From Candidatus Omnitrophota bacterium (lineage in GTDB: Bacteria > Omnitrophota > Koll11 > Zapsychrales > Aceulaceae): a DNA stretch of 14,625 nt. This document shows positions 1-7,673 of this stretch, piece by piece (the first letter of the stretch is position 1; every line of letters starts with the position of its first letter). The DNA lies in assembly GCA_029931885.1 (NCBI GenBank), contig JAOZRJ010000013.1, positions 1 to 14,625 on the forward strand, given 5' to 3'. The notes under the pieces are model-generated. The model had not been told where the DNA came from. It did no database searches and saw only the letters and a list, made by a program, of their open reading frames with translations. Position numbers and translations under genes: made by a program.

Positions 1-1559
1 ACTTTTTTATTATGCGCCGAAGCATAACGAAGATAATACCACGAAGAATCAAAAAACGTCGCCATTGTATCTGTTTCTCTGCGAGCTGCCTTTTTACATT
101 TAGGGCATCTTACATTAATAAATTTCTCACTCTTAGCTAACGGGCTTCCGCCTTCTCCTGTGATTTTTATATCCTCTGGCAACTCAACCGGCAAATCTTT
201 TTCCGGCACGCTCACAACACCGCATGTATCACAATAAATTACAGGAATTGGCGTTCCCCAATAACGCTGACGCGAAATCAACCAATCACGCAATCGCCAA
301 TGAACAACGGATTTGCCAATCTTTTCTTTTTCCATCCAATCAGCAATTTTCCTTAACGATTCTTTATTTCCGACACCATTAAATTGCCCAGAATTCACTA
401 AAATCCCTTCACCCTCGTAAGCTTCTTTTAGATCCTCTTCTTTAATATGAGGCCGTTTTGGATCTTGAATAACAATACGTTCAGAAAGGCCGTGTTCTTT
501 TGCAAAAAGAAAATCGCGTTGATCGTGCGTTGGCACAGCCATAATCGCACCTGTTCCATATTCCATCAAAACATAATCGGCAATCCAAATAGGAATCTTT
601 TCATTAGTTACAGGATTAATAGCATACTCTCCTGTAAAAATACCTTCCTTTTTCAAACCTCCCGCAACTCGATCAATCTTACTAATACTGCTGATTTTCT
701 CAATAAAGTCTAAAACCTTTTTTTCTTCGGAGGTTCCCTTAACTAATTTTTTAACTAATGGGTGTTCCGGTGCTAAAACAACATAAGTTGCGCCAAAAAT
801 CGTATCCTGACGGGTAGTAAAAACAGGTAGAGTTTCTTTTGTTTTCTCAACTTTAAAATAAATCTCAACACCATAGCTTTTGCCAATCCAATTTTCCTGC
901 ATGGCAATAACACGATCCGGCCAACTCTTCAAAGTTTTTAAATCTTCCAAGAGTTCATCTGAATATTCTGTAATCTTCAAATACCACTGATTAAGATCTT
1001 TCTGAGTAACCAATGTCTTGCAACGCCAGCAAGCTCCCTGGATAACTTCTTCGTTGGCTAATGTCGTTTCACAGCTTGGACACCAATTGACAGATGAGGA
1101 CTTTTTATATGCAAGGCCCTTCTCCATCATTTTTAAAAAAATCCACTGATTCCACTTGTAATATTCTTTGTCGCAAGTAGAAAGTTCACGCGACCAATCA
1201 TAAGAAAAACCCATTTTCTCAAAACCTTCATGCATTTCATCAATACAGCGATAGGTCCACTTGGAAGGATCTGTTTTGTGCTTTATAGCGGCATTTTCGG
1301 CAGGCTGGCCAAAGGCATCGTAGCCGATGGGATGAAGAACGTTAAAACCTTGCATCCTTTTAAAACGTGCGATCACATCTGCAATCGTATAATTACGAAC
1401 ATGACCCATATGAATCTTTCCGGAAGGATACGGAAACATCTCTAAAACATAATATTTCGGTTTTTTTAAGTCTTTTTTGACTTCAAAAGCCTTATTATCT
1501 TTCCAGATCTTCTGCCATTTGGATTCAATTTTCTTTATATTCTCAATGTCATAACTCAT
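1..1559 (-). CDS. leuS: Leucyl-tRNA synthetase, N-terminal 519 residues (3' end outside window)
   Basis: Class I aminoacyl-tRNA synthetase that charges tRNA-Leu in the cytoplasm. The frame is open from ATG at 1559 to the window edge and encodes 519 complete codons. The HIGH-type ATP motif is HMGH (residues 50-53) inside MFPYPSGKIHMGHVRNY. A zinc-binding set follows (C160, C163, C177, C180), then the CP1 editing domain with TTRQDTIFG near residue 246 and MAVPTHDQRD near 340, whose Asp is the conserved editing residue. The visible part ends at DSSWYYLRYAS. The KMSKS loop and anticodon-binding region lie beyond base 1. The start fits the usual N-terminus (YDIENIKKIESKWQKIW), but no Shine-Dalgarno sequence precedes it. 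Small departures from the common motifs are TTRQD for TTRPD, VPTHD for VPAHD and GQPAE for GLPAE. The product call is secure. Confidence 0.97.
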   Translation of the reverse strand, partial: MSYDIENIKKIESKWQKIWKDNKAFEVKKDLKKPKYYVLEMFPYPSGKIHMGHVRNYTIADVIARFKRMQGFNVLHPIGYDAFGQPAENAAIKHKTDPSKWTYRCIDEMHEGFEKMGFSYDWSRELSTCDKEYYKWNQWIFLKMMEKGLAYKKSSSVNWCPSCETTLANEEVIQGACWRCKTLVTQKDLNQWYLKITEYSDELLEDLKTLKSWPDRVIAMQENWIGKSYGVEIYFKVEKTKETLPVFTTRQDTIFGATYVVLAPEHPLVKKLVKGTSEEKKVLDFIEKISSISKIDRVAGGLKKEGIFTGEYAINPVTNEKIPIWIADYVLMEYGTGAIMAVPTHDQRDFLFAKEHGLSERIVIQDPKRPHIKEEDLKEAYEGEGILVNSGQFNGVGNKESLRKIADWMEKEKIGKSVVHWRLRDWLISRQRYWGTPIPVIYCDTCGVVSVPEKDLPVELPEDIKITGEGGSPLAKSEKFINVRCPKCKKAARRETDTMATFFDSSWYYLRYASAHNKK

Positions 1560-1662
1560 GAGTATATATTTTATACTAATATTAATATATTGGAAGATTT
1601 TTCTCAGAGTAAGAAAAAAATATCAATAACCTAAAGGCTGAATTCACATTTAATAAATAGTA

Positions 1663-1691
1663 TTGTGTGTGCTAAATTTGTTTGTTATAAT
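1663..1691 (+). promoter_or_regulatory. Likely sigma70-type promoter of the symporter operon
   Basis: A perfect -10 box TATAAT lies at 1686-1691, with TTGTGT at 1663-1668 as a weak -35 (three of six matches) and exactly 17 bp between them. It sits about 75 bp before the symporter start in the divergent leuS/symporter gap. The surrounding DNA is very AT-rich, so the -35 is tentative. No CG-centred LacI-type palindrome is visible in this gap. Confidence 0.55.
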
Positions 1692-1766
1692 ACGAAACTT
1701 ACACTTATTTTTTATAAAAATATTATCTATTTTAGACAAAAAACTAAATATTAGGGGAGGTAGTTA

Positions 1767-3233
1767 ATGGCAAAAGCAACGGGTCAATCAACTCATCATG
1801 TAACAGCGCGCGAAGATCGCATCCCGCTTTTTCAAAAATTCATCTACAGTCTGGGATCATTAGCCAATGACAGCCAAGCCGCTTTTATAGGGCCAATGAT
1901 CATTATTCTAAATCTTGGGCTTGGCGTAAATCCCCTGCTGGTTGGTATTATCGGTTGTGTTCCTCGTATCTTTGATGCTCTCATAGACCCTGTTGTTGGC
2001 TACTGCTCAGATAATGCCCGCACAAAATATGGACGCCGCAGACCTTTTATATTTTTTGGAGCCATTACAGCTGGAATTTGTTATGCACTCATGTTCCAAC
2101 TTCATAAAGGCCACAGCGAAATGTATTACATCTGGTATGTGTTAATCTTTCAAGTTTTGTTTTTCATTGGGTTTACATGCTATTCAATTCCATGGATAGC
2201 CTTAGGCTATGAAATGACACCTGATTATCATGAACGTACTCGATTACAAAGCGCCAGCAAAATTGCCGCTCAAATCCCCTGGCTTATTGCTCCCTGGTGC
2301 TGGATCATTATGTACAATAAAAACTGGTTCCCAAACCCTGAAACCGGAGGCGCAGATGTTGTTTATGGGGCACGCGTTCTCGCCATTATTATCGGAGCTA
2401 TTATTATAGGCTTTGGCATCTTACCAGCTATTTTTAACAAAGAGCATTTCGCTAATCTCCCTAAGCCTAAAAAAAAGAACCCTTTAAAAAACTTATTTAA
2501 AGGTATTGGAACTACTTTTAAAAATAAACTGTTTGTTAAAATTTGCGCTATAACATTTCTAATTTTTAATGGATTTATGCTCAGCTCCACCTTTATTGCT
2601 TACGTTATTTTCTTTTATGTCTTTAAAAGCGCCCCTTCCCTTGATGCTGCTTATGGAAGCGGAGGAAAATTACTTGGCTTCTATGGAACGTTTAGCGCTA
2701 TTTGCACCATTGGTGTCGTCGCCTTAATACCATGGCTCTCTAGAAAATTAGGAAAACGAAATACCTTTTTCGTCACTATTCCAATTTCGATAGTCGGTTA
2801 TGCAATGAAATGGATAGGCTATAATCAAGGTCAACCCTATTTATTATTGATATGTGCGCCATTCATCGTTTTTGGCTTAGGATCGCTCTTTACACTGACA
2901 CTATCTATGGTGGCTGACGTCTGCGATGAAGACGAACTTGAAACCGGCGAACGCAGAGAAGGCATGTTCAGCGCTGTTTATTGGTGGATGGTAAAGCTGG
3001 GATTAGCTCTCGCGTCGTTAATAGGCGGAGCTCTCCTTACTGGAACTGGCTTTAAACAAGAAGTAGGTCTTGGTCAACCGACTGAAACTTTATTCTGGAT
3101 GAGAGTTTTTGACGTTGGCATTCCTATTGTAACCTCAATCATAGCTATTTTTATCATTAGAACTATCGATGATTCGGAAGAAAAGGCGAACAACGTCCGC
3201 AAACAGCTAGAAGAAAGACGGGGAAAAGCATAG
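1767..3233 (+). CDS. GPH-family (glycoside-pentoside-hexuronide) sugar:cation symporter
   Basis: Major-facilitator transporter of 488 residues, similar in size to the MelB/LacS-type GPH family. Such proteins import sugars or glycosides across the inner membrane with Na+ or H+. The first half carries the family motif after the second helix (residues 70-94: DALIDPVVGYCSD then RTKYGRRRPF). The second half has the matching signature ADVCDEDELETGERREG at 383-399. About twelve hydrophobic segments are visible, with a Lys-rich central cytoplasmic loop (PKPKKKNPLKNLFKG) and a charged C-terminal tail. The start is firm: AGGGGAGG at 1753-1760 lies six bases before ATG. The substrate cannot be read from sequence. 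A 313-aa gene follows after 18 bp, so the two are probably co-transcribed and may act on the same carbohydrate. Confidence 0.9.
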   Translation: MAKATGQSTHHVTAREDRIPLFQKFIYSLGSLANDSQAAFIGPMIIILNLGLGVNPLLVGIIGCVPRIFDALIDPVVGYCSDNARTKYGRRRPFIFFGAITAGICYALMFQLHKGHSEMYYIWYVLIFQVLFFIGFTCYSIPWIALGYEMTPDYHERTRLQSASKIAAQIPWLIAPWCWIIMYNKNWFPNPETGGADVVYGARVLAIIIGAIIIGFGILPAIFNKEHFANLPKPKKKNPLKNLFKGIGTTFKNKLFVKICAITFLIFNGFMLSSTFIAYVIFFYVFKSAPSLDAAYGSGGKLLGFYGTFSAICTIGVVALIPWLSRKLGKRNTFFVTIPISIVGYAMKWIGYNQGQPYLLLICAPFIVFGLGSLFTLTLSMVADVCDEDELETGERREGMFSAVYWWMVKLGLALASLIGGALLTGTGFKQEVGLGQPTETLFWMRVFDVGIPIVTSIIAIFIIRTIDDSEEKANNVRKQLEERRGKA

Positions 3234-3251
3234 GCAGAGATTGAGAAAAAT

Positions 3252-4193
3252 ATGACAAAACAATCTAATAATAAAAGTATAAATTCAAAACCAATTATTA
3301 TTTTTCCATACCTAGGGTATGAAAATAATGAACAATGTGAATGGTATTTCTGGTGGACAGTTGATAGGTGTAAAGAAATTGATCCTAAGCCAATTGTTAT
3401 GTTATCCAAAGATACGGTCATAAGGCAGGATGCCGCTTCTTTCCTGAAAGATGAAAGATACAAAACCCTTGAGGTTGTGCAAACCTGGTCTGTTGATACA
3501 TGTCAGACATGGCTTGCTGGGTGGGGTCATGTGCTTGACAATTATCCCCAAGTCGAAAGAATTGTACAGATACCAGGTGACATTGATTATGTTGATGAAG
3601 ATGTCGAATTCTATGATAATCTCAAAGACTTTATTGAAATAACAAGTTCAGACATCGCCATTGGCGACTTTAAGACAGGAGACAAATACGGTGCAAAAAG
3701 CCTGGTAGATACTTACGGAACGTCTTCTCTTCTGGCAAACTGGTTTCCTAATCTCTCGCAAAGCATAAGATCCCTGCCTCTTAATAGGCCAAGATCTGAG
3801 TTTCTTAATATTAAAACATCTGTTTTACGCGATTTTCTAATAAATAACAAAAACTTTGCTTATGAACAAACCCTAAACTTTCTCATAAAATGCTGGGATC
3901 ATGATGAAGCAAAATGGAAATATGATATATCCATATCTCCTCTGGGAACCTTGTCTGATAATAAATCTTTCAGGGACTACAGAGGATGTATTGACCAGAT
4001 AGAGAGAATTGAAAGGGTGCTTTCTTTATTGTGGCGAGAGATCAAAGAGCCAAAAAAGAAAGACAGTGTAGGTGATGAAGAATTTGAAGAACAATATACA
4101 GTGTTCAGTAATGAATATGACAACCTGCGCACCAAATCAAAGGGCATTATGGAAACTGCCAGAACTACTCTAAGAGCTCTCCTAGGCGTATAA
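3252..4193 (+). CDS. Unassigned 313-aa protein, possible GT-A-like glycosyltransferase, co-transcribed with the symporter
   Basis: I cannot place this protein in a named family. It has no signal peptide or membrane helix, so it is probably cytoplasmic. The N-terminal half alternates short beta-like strands (PIIIFPYLGY, KPIVMLS, VERIVQIPGDIDYV) with helices. It contains an acidic DID triad at 110-112, placed as the metal-binding DxD of GT-A glycosyltransferases would be. Other features likely to be conserved are SDIAIGDF (133-140), DTYGTSSLLANWFP (153-166), NRPRSEFLNI (178-187) and YEQTLNFLIKCW (204-215). The C-terminal 70 residues are charged and helical. It starts 18 bp after the symporter, and a strong terminator follows 27 bp after its stop. 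A role in building or modifying a sugar linked to the transported substrate is inferred only from the DxD-like motif and context. A nucleotidyltransferase or a non-catalytic relative is also possible. Confidence 0.75.
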   Translation: MTKQSNNKSINSKPIIIFPYLGYENNEQCEWYFWWTVDRCKEIDPKPIVMLSKDTVIRQDAASFLKDERYKTLEVVQTWSVDTCQTWLAGWGHVLDNYPQVERIVQIPGDIDYVDEDVEFYDNLKDFIEITSSDIAIGDFKTGDKYGAKSLVDTYGTSSLLANWFPNLSQSIRSLPLNRPRSEFLNIKTSVLRDFLINNKNFAYEQTLNFLIKCWDHDEAKWKYDISISPLGTLSDNKSFRDYRGCIDQIERIERVLSLLWREIKEPKKKDSVGDEEFEEQYTVFSNEYDNLRTKSKGIMETARTTLRALLGV

Positions 4194-4220
4194 AATAAAA
4201 TTAAATTCTTATATTTGTAT

Positions 4221-4258
4221 ATATAAAGAGGCGGTGATAAATCACCGCCTCTTTATAT
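4221..4258. terminator. Bidirectional intrinsic terminator between convergent genes
   Basis: This is a perfect 18-bp inverted repeat, 4221-4238 against 4241-4258, with a GC-rich core (GAGGCGGTGAT/ATCACCGCCTC). The two central bases, plus weak A-T pairs beside them, form the loop. The A/T flanks supply U-rich tails on both strands. It lies 27 bp after the 313-aa gene and 16 bp after the stop of the minus-strand decarboxylase gene, so it can end both transcripts. Confidence 0.93.
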
Positions 4259-4274
4259 TAATTAAATTTTATTC

Positions 4275-4748
4275 TTAAACAACAACTTCAGCTTCTTTTT
4301 TATGAATAACAACCTTTGGATCTGAAGTAGGACTCTTTTCTACAGTCATTGTATGATAATTTGTATCGGTCTTGTAGTAATCCATCCCTCTTTCGATATA
4401 TTGCTCATCTATCTTTTTAGGATTAAAAAACTTCCTGCAGACATTTTTTGCTACTTCCAAATCAAAAGCCTTGCAGCAATAGACATCTATAGAAATATAA
4501 TTCTTAGGCGTTAGCGTATGAATAACCACAGAGCTTTCAATCAATGGCGCCCAACCCGAAAGTCCGGCTTTATCAGGAAAACGCGTAGAGTCACTTCTAA
4601 AAATATTTGGAGGTGCTTGTTTTTCCATGCCTAAATCATTTACTATCTCATCCAAAAACTGATAACAAAGAGAAAGATCATCACAAACGCCTTCCTTGCA
4701 ATCATATAAATCTAAAAGAAGTTGATATCCAAAAACTTGATTTGCCAT
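4275..4748 (-). CDS. Pyruvoyl-dependent decarboxylase of the S-adenosylmethionine decarboxylase (SpeH/SpeD) family
   Basis: Small proenzyme of 157 residues that should self-cleave to make a pyruvoyl cofactor. AdoMet decarboxylases supply the aminopropyl donor for spermidine synthesis. The N-terminus (FGYQLLLDLYDC, 6-17) matches the family's first strand. The cleavage site is LIES (69-72), with Ser72 as predicted pyruvoyl precursor. His77 (+5) and Cys92 (+20) sit exactly where the processing His and the proton-donor Cys fall in the class 1 enzyme (S63/H68/C83 in Thermotoga). The residue after the cleaved Ser is Ser, whereas classical members have His, and the helix and loop sequences diverge. 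Some divergent members of this family decarboxylate arginine or ornithine, so the substrate is uncertain and I give no gene symbol. A 20-residue charged tail ends in EAEVVV. No speE or other polyamine gene is in the window. Confidence 0.85.
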   Translation of the reverse strand: MANQVFGYQLLLDLYDCKEGVCDDLSLCYQFLDEIVNDLGMEKQAPPNIFRSDSTRFPDKAGLSGWAPLIESSVVIHTLTPKNYISIDVYCCKAFDLEVAKNVCRKFFNPKKIDEQYIERGMDYYKTDTNYHTMTVEKSPTSDPKVVIHKKEAEVVV

Positions 4749-4807
4749 TTGCTCTGCCTAAATATCCTTTCGTTGAAACTATATTAAGCATTGTTTTTCT
4801 TTTATTA

Positions 4808-4837
4808 TTTATACTATAAATACGTAAAGAAAAGCAA
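4808..4837 (-). promoter_or_regulatory. Possible promoter of the AdoMetDC-like gene
   Basis: Reading the minus strand, TTGCTT (4837-4832) and TATAAA (4813-4808) are separated by 18 bp, about 60 bp before the decarboxylase start. The match is moderate and the gap is AT-rich. The only Shine-Dalgarno-like sequence before the start is a weak GGCAGAG. Confidence 0.35.
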
Positions 4838-4873
4838 GAAAAACTATTTTTTGTTTCTCTTTTCTTCCTTAAT

Positions 4874-4897
4874 AACAATATCTATAACAATATCTAT
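4874..4897. repeat. Two tandem copies of a 12-bp unit
   Basis: AACAATATCTAT occurs twice in a row at 4874-4885 and 4886-4897. The second copy covers the stop codon of the zinc-ribbon gene (minus strand, 4896-4894). It is probably simple AT-rich slippage, with no regulatory meaning apparent. Confidence 0.7.
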
Positions 4898-5097
4898 AAA
4901 CCAAAAACCATCAACAAGAAAAAAGATAAAAGGACAAGAAAAACAACAAAAAACCAAACAACTTTATGATTCGCATATCGAACACGGCCTAAAAATCCTT
5001 TATTGGCCCTCTCAAGGCTTTGACCGCAATTATGACATAAAAGCGCGTCTTCATCATAAACTGCCATACCACAATGGGGACAAACATAATCAGCCAT
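4894..5097 (-). CDS. 67-aa zinc-ribbon membrane protein
   Basis: Short protein with an N-terminal zinc ribbon (C6/C9 in CPHC and C21/C24 in CHNC), a basic linker (RANKGFLGRVRYANHK) and one hydrophobic helix at about 46-66. It should be anchored in the inner membrane with the zinc ribbon in the cytoplasm, by the positive-inside rule. The start is ATG at 5097: AAAGGA lies six bases upstream and the ribbon begins three residues later. A longer reading to 5175 would add a run that is merely the upstream gene read in another frame. The ATG overlaps the last 8 bases of the VTT gene (ATGGCTGA), which suggests translational coupling. The function is unknown. The ribbon resembles the short zinc-ribbon domains common at bacterial N-termini. 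Confidence 0.85.
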   Translation of the reverse strand: MADYVCPHCGMAVYDEDALLCHNCGQSLERANKGFLGRVRYANHKVVWFFVVFLVLLSFFLLMVFGL

Positions 5098-5788
5098 TTT
5101 CCTTCCTTTCTTGCTTAATAAAATGCTTTTTTCGCAACAAAAAAACAAAAACAATAGAAATAACCAAATATACAAAACTTAAAACAAAAATAAGCTCATT
5201 TTCAGATAAATAACGAATAAGAACTGTTGGATCTTTTACGATCGCAACACCGACTCCTGATAAAATAAACTGAATCCAAAAAATGCGCACTGGAGATGCA
5301 AAAACAACAAGAATAAAATATCTCCAAAAAGAAATCTTTGTTAATCCAGCGGCCAGATCAAGAAAACGAAAAGGTACTAAGGGAAATGCACGCAGCACAA
5401 ACAATCCCCAAAATCCTGCTTTCCCAATCTTCTCGTTAAGCGACCTTGCTTTTCCCTTTAAAATACCTTGTACAAAATCTTTCCCAAAAGTTCTACTAAA
5501 ATAAAACAAAACAGCCGCATTAATCATCTCTGCAATCCAAATTAAAAATGTACTTATATATGCCCCGAAAAGGATTGCAGCAACAATTTTTAAGATATCT
5601 TTTGCAAGCCAAGCAAAAAACGTGACTATAACGTATAAAAAAACAAAAATAAGACCTGAAACAAAAACTGGAAATTGAAGAAGAAAATTTTCATATTGAG
5701 CATCGCTAAAATTAACAATTTTACCAATTTGCCAACTCAAAAAGAAAAAAAGAATAAAAAGAAAAAATTTTAATTTATTTTTTAGCAA
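5090..5788 (-). CDS. VTT-domain (TVP38/TMEM64, DedA-related) membrane protein
   Basis: Inner-membrane protein of 232 residues with about six hydrophobic segments. The VTT (SNARE-associated) domain covers roughly 70-182. Its core includes FGAYISTFLIWIAEMINAAV and SRTFGKDF (98-105), and its signature run is FVLRAFPLVPFRFLDLAAGL (130-149) with the conserved Arg133. Proteins of this family are linked to lipid movement and membrane homeostasis, but this member's role is not known. The start is TTG at 5788: an in-frame stop lies five codons upstream and no in-frame ATG occurs before residue 88. It overlaps the 3' end of mnmG by 14 bases, so translation is probably coupled. No clear Shine-Dalgarno sequence is present. 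The stop is TGA, evidence for the standard code. Confidence 0.85.
   Translation of the reverse strand: MLKNKLKFFLFILFFFLSWQIGKIVNFSDAQYENFLLQFPVFVSGLIFVFLYVIVTFFAWLAKDILKIVAAILFGAYISTFLIWIAEMINAAVLFYFSRTFGKDFVQGILKGKARSLNEKIGKAGFWGLFVLRAFPLVPFRFLDLAAGLTKISFWRYFILVVFASPVRIFWIQFILSGVGVAIVKDPTVLIRYLSENELIFVLSFVYLVISIVFVFLLRKKHFIKQERKENG
5101..5109 (-). promoter_or_regulatory. Ribosome binding site that fixes the zinc-ribbon gene start
   Basis: On the minus strand AAAGGAAGG (5109-5101) precedes the ATG at 5097. AAAGGA has a six-base spacer. It lies inside the end of the VTT gene and supports the short form of the downstream protein. Confidence 0.8.
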
Positions 5789-7649
5789 GGTTCTGCTTTT
5801 TTAAATAAACCATTAGAATAAATATCGCTGCAGGAGTAACACCTGAAATACGATTGGCTTGACCCAACGTAACAGGAGTAAACCTTTTTAGTTTTTGCTG
5901 TATTTCAATAGATAAGCTAGGAACATAAGAATAATCCAAATCCAACGGAATCTTGATATTTTCTAAATATTTAAATCGCTCAACATCTTTTAGCTGCCTA
6001 TGGATAAATCCCTCATACTTTATTTCATATTCAACCTGATTAATAATTTCTCTTGGAAATCTTTTCAATTCTCCATCGAAATCAGAAATCATATCGTAAG
6101 AAATCTCTGGTCTCTTTAAAATATCACTTAAAAATGTTACATTCCTCAAAGGCGAACTGTTACTTTTTCTTAAAACATCGTCTAATTTTGTTCCAGGAGC
6201 GATACGCGTTTTCCTCAAATGTTGAATCTCTTTATCAATTAAAGAATATTTCTCCTTTATTCTATTATATGTTATATCCGGCATAAGCCCAAAACGATTA
6301 GCATATTCACACATACGCTTATCCGCATTATCTTCTCGAACAATCAAGCGATGCTCAACGCGAGACGTAAACATACGATAAGGCTCCTGGGTTCCCTTTG
6401 TAACTAAGTCATCAATTAAAACACCAATATATGATTCATCTCTGCGTAAAATAAAAGGTTCTTCACCTTTAACCTTTAGTGCAGCATTAATCCCTGCAAT
6501 AAGACCTTGTGCGGCTGCCTCCTCGTATCCAGTTGTCCCGTTAACCTGACCAGCACAAAAAAATCCACTAATCTGTTTTGTTTCAAGCGATGGTCTTAAA
6601 TCTGTAGAAAGAATAACCGCATGCTCAATCGAATATCCAAACTTAATAATCTGCGCATTCTCTAATCCCTTAATAGAATGGACCATTTTCTCCTGAACAT
6701 CTTCAGGTAATCCAGTAGAAATACCATTAGGATAATAAATATCTGTATCTATTCCATCCGGTTCAAGAAAAACATGATGTTGTTTCTTATTTGCAAATTT
6801 TACAAGCTTATCTTCAATAGAAGGACAATATCGTACACCTGTAGATTTGATCTTCCCCGAATACATTGGAGATAAATGCATATTGTCCCGTATAATTTTA
6901 TGAGTAATATCATTTGTGGTTGTAATATAACATGGCAACAATGCTTGGGTCTCTGGTATTCTTTTTGTTGAGAAAGAAAATGGAACAGGATATTCATCAG
7001 AATCCTGACGTATTAATCCTGAAAAGTTAATTGTTTTCCCGTTTAATCTAGGAGGTGTTCCTGTCTTAAAACTTAAAAGTTTAAAACCTAAATCTCTTAA
7101 ATTTTGCGCTAATGTATTTGACGCTGTTTCATCAGCCCGTCCTGCTAAAAAAGTTTTCTTCCCGATATGAATTCTTCCATCTAAAAAAGTTCCTGGTGTC
7201 AAAATAACAGTTTTTGACAATATTCTTTCTCCAGATTCCAAACGAACACCTTGCGTGACATTCTTTTCTACCAATATCTCTTCAACTTTTCCTTCACAAA
7301 ATTCTAAATTTTCTTGTCGACCGATGACCTCCTGCATATAAAGACGATATTCTTTACGATCTGATTGACATCGCGACGACCGAACTGCCTGCCCTTTTGA
7401 AGCATTAAGCTGTCGAAACTGAATCGCTGTCTTGTCTGCAGCTTTACCCATTTCTCCGCCAAGAACATCAATTTCTTTAACAAGCTGTCCCTTGCCTACA
7501 CCTCCGATAGCAGGGTTGCAACTCATTTCGCCAATGGTTGAAAACGACATATTTACCATAAGTGTTTTAAAACCCATACGGCTAGGTGCTAATGCAGCTT
7601 CTATACTGGCATGTCCTCCGCCTATAACAATACAATCATAAGTTTGCAT
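5775..7649 (-). CDS. mnmG: tRNA uridine-5-carboxymethylaminomethyl modification enzyme MnmG (GidA)
   Basis: FAD-dependent enzyme that works with MnmE to place the carboxymethylaminomethyl or aminomethyl group on wobble uridine 34 of several tRNAs. It is full length at 624 residues. The FAD-binding motif VIGGGHASIEAAL (8-20) is followed by SCNPAIGGVGKGQLVKEID (43-61) with catalytic Cys44, FKTGTPPRL (194-202) and YCPSIEDK (274-281) with the second catalytic Cys275. The helical C-terminal MnmE/tRNA-binding part includes KYEGFIHRQ. One deviation is HAS where most members have HAG in the FAD loop. The start is supported by AAGGA nine bases upstream. It lies 24 bp after the small membrane protein gene and overlaps the VTT gene by 14 bases, so it sits in the middle of an operon. 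mnmE is not in the window. Confidence 0.97.
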   Translation of the reverse strand: MQTYDCIVIGGGHASIEAALAPSRMGFKTLMVNMSFSTIGEMSCNPAIGGVGKGQLVKEIDVLGGEMGKAADKTAIQFRQLNASKGQAVRSSRCQSDRKEYRLYMQEVIGRQENLEFCEGKVEEILVEKNVTQGVRLESGERILSKTVILTPGTFLDGRIHIGKKTFLAGRADETASNTLAQNLRDLGFKLLSFKTGTPPRLNGKTINFSGLIRQDSDEYPVPFSFSTKRIPETQALLPCYITTTNDITHKIIRDNMHLSPMYSGKIKSTGVRYCPSIEDKLVKFANKKQHHVFLEPDGIDTDIYYPNGISTGLPEDVQEKMVHSIKGLENAQIIKFGYSIEHAVILSTDLRPSLETKQISGFFCAGQVNGTTGYEEAAAQGLIAGINAALKVKGEEPFILRRDESYIGVLIDDLVTKGTQEPYRMFTSRVEHRLIVREDNADKRMCEYANRFGLMPDITYNRIKEKYSLIDKEIQHLRKTRIAPGTKLDDVLRKSNSSPLRNVTFLSDILKRPEISYDMISDFDGELKRFPREIINQVEYEIKYEGFIHRQLKDVERFKYLENIKIPLDLDYSYVPSLSIEIQQKLKRFTPVTLGQANRISGVTPAAIFILMVYLKKQNLAKK

Positions 7650-7673
7650 TAATTTAAGTCCTTATTAAAAAGG

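Noticed and set aside
1561..1577. AT-only inverted repeat (AGTATA/TATACT) just before leuS, and nearby -10-like boxes
   Set aside because: Short stem in very AT-rich DNA. No acceptable -35 pairs with it, so no leuS promoter or T-box is claimed.
3074..3463. 129-residue minus-strand open frame across the symporter/313-aa junction
   Set aside because: It is antisense to two well-supported genes, with no recognisable domain or start signals.
5098..5175. Longer N-terminus for the zinc-ribbon protein (start at 5175)
   Set aside because: The extra residues are the VTT gene read in another frame. The strong ribosome site is placed for the ATG at 5097.
4791..5213. 140-residue plus-strand open frame, rich in Lys, Ser and Thr
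   Set aside because: It lies opposite the zinc-ribbon and VTT genes, has low-complexity composition and no ribosome site. It is a by-product of AT-rich DNA.
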